Source of the DNA: ZC4RG30 sp039917615
Lineage (GTDB): Bacteria; Pseudomonadota; Gammaproteobacteria; Steroidobacterales; Steroidobacteraceae
DNA length: 64,000 nucleotides
Reading direction: 5' to 3'
NCBI GenBank assembly: GCA_039917615.1
Contig: JBDSJD010000021.1
Span: 1 to 64,000, forward strand
Below the pieces are notes generated by a model. It was not told the DNA's origin. It made no database searches and saw only the letters and a program-made list of their open reading frames with translations. This document shows, one piece after another, positions 61,074-64,000 of the stretch. The position numbers and the translations under genes are program-made. Position 1 is the stretch's first letter. The number at the start of each line of letters is the position of its first letter.

Positions 61074-62552
61074 TCAGTCGGCCACGCAGGCGAAGCTGCT
61101 GGCCTGATTGATGTCACCCTTGCCGTCATAGCGCGGCCAACGCGGGAACTCGCACAGTGGGCGCGTGAAGCGCACCTGTCCGCTGCGCGGCTCGCGCTTG
61201 CTGGTCAGCAGGTTGCCCGGCGCCTTCTTCGCTTCCACCCACTGCATCATCGTCGCCAGCAGGTCGGTGCTGTCGGCGCCAGCACCGCCGCCGCAGTGCG
61301 CCACGCCTGGCGCGATGTACAACCGTGAATTCGCGCTGGCCGCCGGCGTTCCTGCGGCGGCGACCACATCGGCCCAGGTGCGGACGGTGTCCCGATGCGA
61401 AATGATGGGATCTTCGGCGCCGTGCCAGACAATGAGCTTACCGCCGTCGCGCAGGTACTGCGCCAGCCCGCTCACCGACGCACTGAACTGGTAGCGATCT
61501 TCGATGGCGGCGCGGATCCGCGGCAGTTCGCGCGCGTCTACACCGCCGGCCGGCGCGGACCACTGCGGATCTGCATAGACCACGTAGCGCAAATGCCCCA
61601 ACCCGAATCTGCCATAGATGGCGGCGCCAGCGGCCAGGTCGCCGAAGCCGAGTCCCGAGTAGGACACGGTGCCATCGGCGCGCAGCTGGTCGGACCACAG
61701 CGTCCGCAGCGCCTCGATCTGCGGCGGCGTCAGGCCGACACTCGCCGGCACATCGCGAGCCGGATCGAGCTTGCACGCCTGCCAGTTCGACACGATGCCG
61801 TCACGCGCGCCATCGAGCACATCGCATTTCGCAACCGCCGCCGCATGCACGGCCGCGAACTTCGCGTTGTCTGGCAGCGAGAGCAGGCCGAAGCGCGTCA
61901 TTGCCGGGATGATGCCCAGCATGTTCAGCGTTGGCGCCATGGCGACGACACCATCGAACTCGGTGCCGTACTTCGCCGCCGCATTCAGCGCGCCGCGCCC
62001 GCCGTTGGAACATCCTTCGTAATAAGAATGCGCAGGCGCCGCGCCGTAATAAGCCTGCGTCACCGCCTTGCCGAAACGCGTGGCAGTGAGAATCGCGGCA
62101 TGCGCATAACGCTCGGTGGCGCGCGGATCGTTCAGCAGCGCTGCACCGCTTGGGTCGCGATGCCCGCCATTGTTGGCACCCTGCGCAGCCCCTAGCTGCA
62201 GTGCCGCGGGGGCACTTGCCGCGGGTGCGATGGCACCATCGAAGCCGCCACCGCCGCGCTGCACATAACCACCGCGCCATTGCGCCGGCAGCCGCACTTC
62301 CATGTCGTGGTCGGTGCCTGCTTCGTGGCCGGATACCTTGCAGTACGCAGGCAGCGCTCCAGCGGCGGGCGCCTCCTCCGCGGCGGTGATCGTCACGTTG
62401 TAGAACTCGCGCCCACGCAGGGACGCACAGCTTGCACGGGGCGCGCGCGCAGTTGTTCTCGCTGGTTCGCTCGCCAACAAGTTGGCGCTCAGAGCCGCAG
62501 CGACCAGCGGGAAAGTCCATCGACAAGCGACAGGAACGGGGAATGTTTTCAT
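61074..62552 (-). CDS. Exported tannase/feruloyl esterase family protein
   Basis: 492 residues. Signal peptide (CRWTFPLVAAALSANLLA). Ser182 in SYYEGCSNGGRGAL is the nucleophile, with the neighbouring Cys181 that pairs by disulfide with the Cys next to the catalytic His; here that is GVAHCGGG, and the acid is Asp in WHGAEDPII. The early CKVSGHEAG and VQRGGGGFDG blocks also fit. It hydrolyses aromatic esters such as gallates or feruloyl-sugars in the periplasm or outside. Single gene; supports a plant-matter lifestyle. Confidence 0.92.
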   Translation of the reverse strand: MKTFPVPVACRWTFPLVAAALSANLLASEPARTTARAPRASCASLRGREFYNVTITAAEEAPAAGALPAYCKVSGHEAGTDHDMEVRLPAQWRGGYVQRGGGGFDGAIAPAASAPAALQLGAAQGANNGGHRDPSGAALLNDPRATERYAHAAILTATRFGKAVTQAYYGAAPAHSYYEGCSNGGRGALNAAAKYGTEFDGVVAMAPTLNMLGIIPAMTRFGLLSLPDNAKFAAVHAAAVAKCDVLDGARDGIVSNWQACKLDPARDVPASVGLTPPQIEALRTLWSDQLRADGTVSYSGLGFGDLAAGAAIYGRFGLGHLRYVVYADPQWSAPAGGVDARELPRIRAAIEDRYQFSASVSGLAQYLRDGGKLIVWHGAEDPIISHRDTVRTWADVVAAAGTPAASANSRLYIAPGVAHCGGGAGADSTDLLATMMQWVEAKKAPGNLLTSKREPRSGQVRFTRPLCEFPRWPRYDGKGDINQASSFACVAD

Positions 62553-62686
62553 GGCTCTAAACTACTGCGTCGAGAGCCCCGGCGGTAGCGATTTCCGAAA
62601 GAACGAATGAGGTAGTCGCGGGAATATTCCTACAGCAGTAATCAGTCAACCGGAGTCAGCCGGGGTCTGCAGGCCATACGCCAATG

Positions 62687-63082
62687 TCAATCGAGCAATG
62701 ACGCCGGAACGTTACCGCCGCTTTCTTTCAGCTTCCGCATTACCTGCTTGTGCAACCAGATATTCATCGCAGCGGAATCGCTGGTGTTGCCGGTGTACCC
62801 CAGCTCGTTCGCCAGTGCCTTGCGGTTTTCCAGACTGGAATCGATGTCCAGAAGTTTCAGCAAATCAACGATCGACGTGCGCCAGTTGAGCTTCTGGTCG
62901 GTCTTCGACTCGTAGCCCTTCATGACCGCCTCCATGTCGACAGGAGCCTGAGGGGGAACCGCAGCTGAGGGCGCGCCAGGCGCGCGGGGAGCGGTAGTCG
63001 CTGGTGCCGGCGCAGACGTCGGCCCCGTAGCGGAAGGCTTGCGACCGAAGATTGCCGTTTTGATCCTTTCAAAGATGCTCAT
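62687..63082 (-). CDS. DUF3597 protein
   Basis: 131 residues. MSIFERIKTAIFGRK at the start, a Pro/Ala-rich spacer (residues 17-48), then the compact helical DUF3597 domain: VDMEAVMKGYESK, LNWRTSIVDLLKLLDIDSSL, RKALANELGYTGN, MNIWLHKQVMRKL. The domain resembles LysM-free stress proteins found across proteobacteria; function unknown. It follows the DUF2383 gene after 13 bases in one transcript. Confidence 0.88.
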   Translation of the reverse strand: MSIFERIKTAIFGRKPSATGPTSAPAPATTAPRAPGAPSAAVPPQAPVDMEAVMKGYESKTDQKLNWRTSIVDLLKLLDIDSSLENRKALANELGYTGNTSDSAAMNIWLHKQVMRKLKESGGNVPASLLD

Positions 63083-63095
63083 GCGTTGCTCCCCT

Positions 63096-63545
63096 TTAGT
63101 TTCTTGACCGATAAGTGTCGCGCAGATCCCTTACCTCATCGTGATTGGCAATCACTCCGCGGTATTGGCGCTCGATCAGATCCCGCAGATCCGCCGGAAG
63201 ATCTTCCTCGAGAGCTTCCTTGTAGACCTTCTTGGCGTAGTCCTCACCCCGCTCGGTCTCTGCCAGGATTGCAGCCGTATCGTGCCCGGTGACTGCCGCC
63301 TTCACTTCGACCCAGCCGCGATGTATAGCCCCTGACACGCTACCGCCGTCCTCAACATCGCCCCCCATCATCCTGAGTTGCTCGGCAAGTTCACGCGCTG
63401 CTTCAGCACAATGACGACCCTGCCTCAGAAACGCGCTCTTCAGCTGGGGATCGGTCACCTCTTCGGCAGACTTGTTGAACCCCTTCTCGCCATCCCTGGA
63501 GGTTTCCATCAGCTCGTTTAGCACTGCCTTGATTCGCTTGTCCAT
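63096..63545 (-). CDS. PA2169-type four-helix-bundle protein (DUF2383)
   Basis: 149 residues, ferritin-like four-helix bundle: LNELMETSRDGEKGFNKSAE, FLRQGRHCAEAARELAEQLR, ILAETERGEDYAKKVYKEAL, then DLIERQYRGVIANHDEVRDL. Related proteins are induced by stress and starvation; metal ligation is not evident in all. It probably shares a promoter with the DUF3597 gene downstream. Confidence 0.88.
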   Translation of the reverse strand: MDKRIKAVLNELMETSRDGEKGFNKSAEEVTDPQLKSAFLRQGRHCAEAARELAEQLRMMGGDVEDGGSVSGAIHRGWVEVKAAVTGHDTAAILAETERGEDYAKKVYKEALEEDLPADLRDLIERQYRGVIANHDEVRDLRDTYRSRN

Positions 63546-63802
63546 CGCCGCTCTCCGGATGCTGAGTGTGTGCGTCAGATGCTAGGGCAGTTTGATCGCT
63601 TGCCGGCAGGCGAAATGGATGGAACGCCTGTAGGATTAACGGAACTCGAGCTTTGACTATGTGCTGACTCGATTCTTCGCGGCAGGGATCGCCATCATCC
63701 TCTTCAGTTCCTGGAACTCGGGTCGGTGTCCCCGACCACCACCTGTACTGCCTCACGCTTGCACTCCTGCGTATACTTCCTTCGACTTCACAGGAAGCAA
63801 TC

Positions 63803-64000
63803 GTGGAATCAAAGGCGAAGGAAGAAGCGGTCGTGGTGACGGGCTCCAGGGAGCTGAGCCGGCCGCGCGACGTGCGCTTCTGGATCGCCGTCACGCTCCT
63901 CCTCGCCGGCAGCGCCGCCTTCGGCTTTATCGCCGCGCAGGTCAAGACCGATGCCCCGATCATGAGGCAGGATCTGCAGGTGTCGGTCTGGCTGCACACG
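63803..64000 (+). CDS. Membrane protein, probable PAP2 phosphatase (5' part only)
   Basis: 66 codons to the window edge from a GTG at 63803, with AGGAAG about 7 bases upstream. A charged head (ESKAKEEAVVVTGSRELSRP) precedes a membrane span (FWIAVTLLLAGSAAFGFIA) and DLQVSVWLHT. That last phrase is common just before the second span in PAP2-family lipid phosphatases; the catalytic motifs lie outside the window, so the call is tentative. Confidence 0.6.
   Translation, partial: MESKAKEEAVVVTGSRELSRPRDVRFWIAVTLLLAGSAAFGFIAAQVKTDAPIMRQDLQVSVWLHT

Noticed and set aside
1..64000. CRISPR arrays, insertion sequences, prophage genes
   Set aside because: No regularly spaced repeats, transposase or phage structural motifs were seen on either strand.

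Overview
The window looks like a chromosomal segment of a GC-rich (roughly 60-65% by eye) Gram-negative bacterium, most likely a gammaproteobacterium of the Steroidobacter/Nevskia/Xanthomonas-like lineages. This rests on the ppsA-ppsR pair, a PEP-CTERM protein, TraB/GumN and RDD proteins, DUF1592/DUF1552 pairs, and lipoprotein and Tat signals. The placement is an inference; no rRNA or other phylogenetic marker is present. Genes are dense, with many 1-13 bp overlaps. I see no insertion sequence, prophage or CRISPR array.

Layout. 1-4.7 kb: an aldehyde dehydrogenase cut by the window edge, a secreted carboxylesterase, small unknown genes and a GNAT acetyltransferase. 4.8-14.7 kb: a probable six-gene unit with a SnoaL-like protein, a DUF1592 cytochrome-like protein plus a Tat-exported DUF1552 protein, an ankyrin-repeat protein, then a second DUF1592/DUF1552 pair with different codon habits. 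14.8-17.5 kb: ECF sigma factor, small membrane protein, and a bactofilin-like/RDD fusion. 17.6-20.0 kb: D-galactonate dehydratase (apparent CTG start) and its transporter. 21-23.7 kb: GntR/ABC-ATPase/permease unit with a palindromic operator candidate. 24.1-26.3 kb: a lower-GC DUF1080 plus Gfo/Idh/MocA pair. 26.3-28.4 kb: Ku, a MerR-HTH/TPR protein and a YCII protein in one unit. 28.7 kb: tRNA-Arg(ACG).

28.9-38.1 kb: five tightly packed genes encoding two circularly permuted ATP-grasp domains, two Alpha-E domains and two transglutaminase-like proteins, a predicted peptide-ligation or protein-modification system with no visible substrate gene. 38.2-41.0 kb: methyltransferase, a small coiled-coil lipoprotein and a decayed AtzG/AtzE amidase locus. 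41.0-46.8 kb: zwf, an FHA membrane protein coupled to an exported trypsin-like protease, a glutathione peroxidase and an FAD oxidoreductase. 46.9-52.6 kb: ABC sugar importer with a GH51 arabinofuranosidase. 52.6-56.3 kb: a second GntR/ABC operon that also carries DUF2807 and TraB/GumN genes, preceded by a perfect 9-bp inverted repeat. 56.7-59.9 kb: ppsA and ppsR with a strong terminator. 60-64 kb: PEP-CTERM protein, tannase/feruloyl esterase, DUF3597 and DUF2383 proteins, and the start of a probable PAP2 phosphatase.

Taken together the metabolism suggests a heterotroph that uses plant-derived carbon (galactonate, arabino-oligosaccharides, aromatic esters), with glucose-6-phosphate dehydrogenase and a PEP synthase for central carbon flow. 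The most system-like regions are the ATP-grasp/Alpha-E/transglutaminase cluster, the duplicated DUF1592/DUF1552 cassettes, the Ku/MerR-TPR unit and the two GntR/ABC operons.
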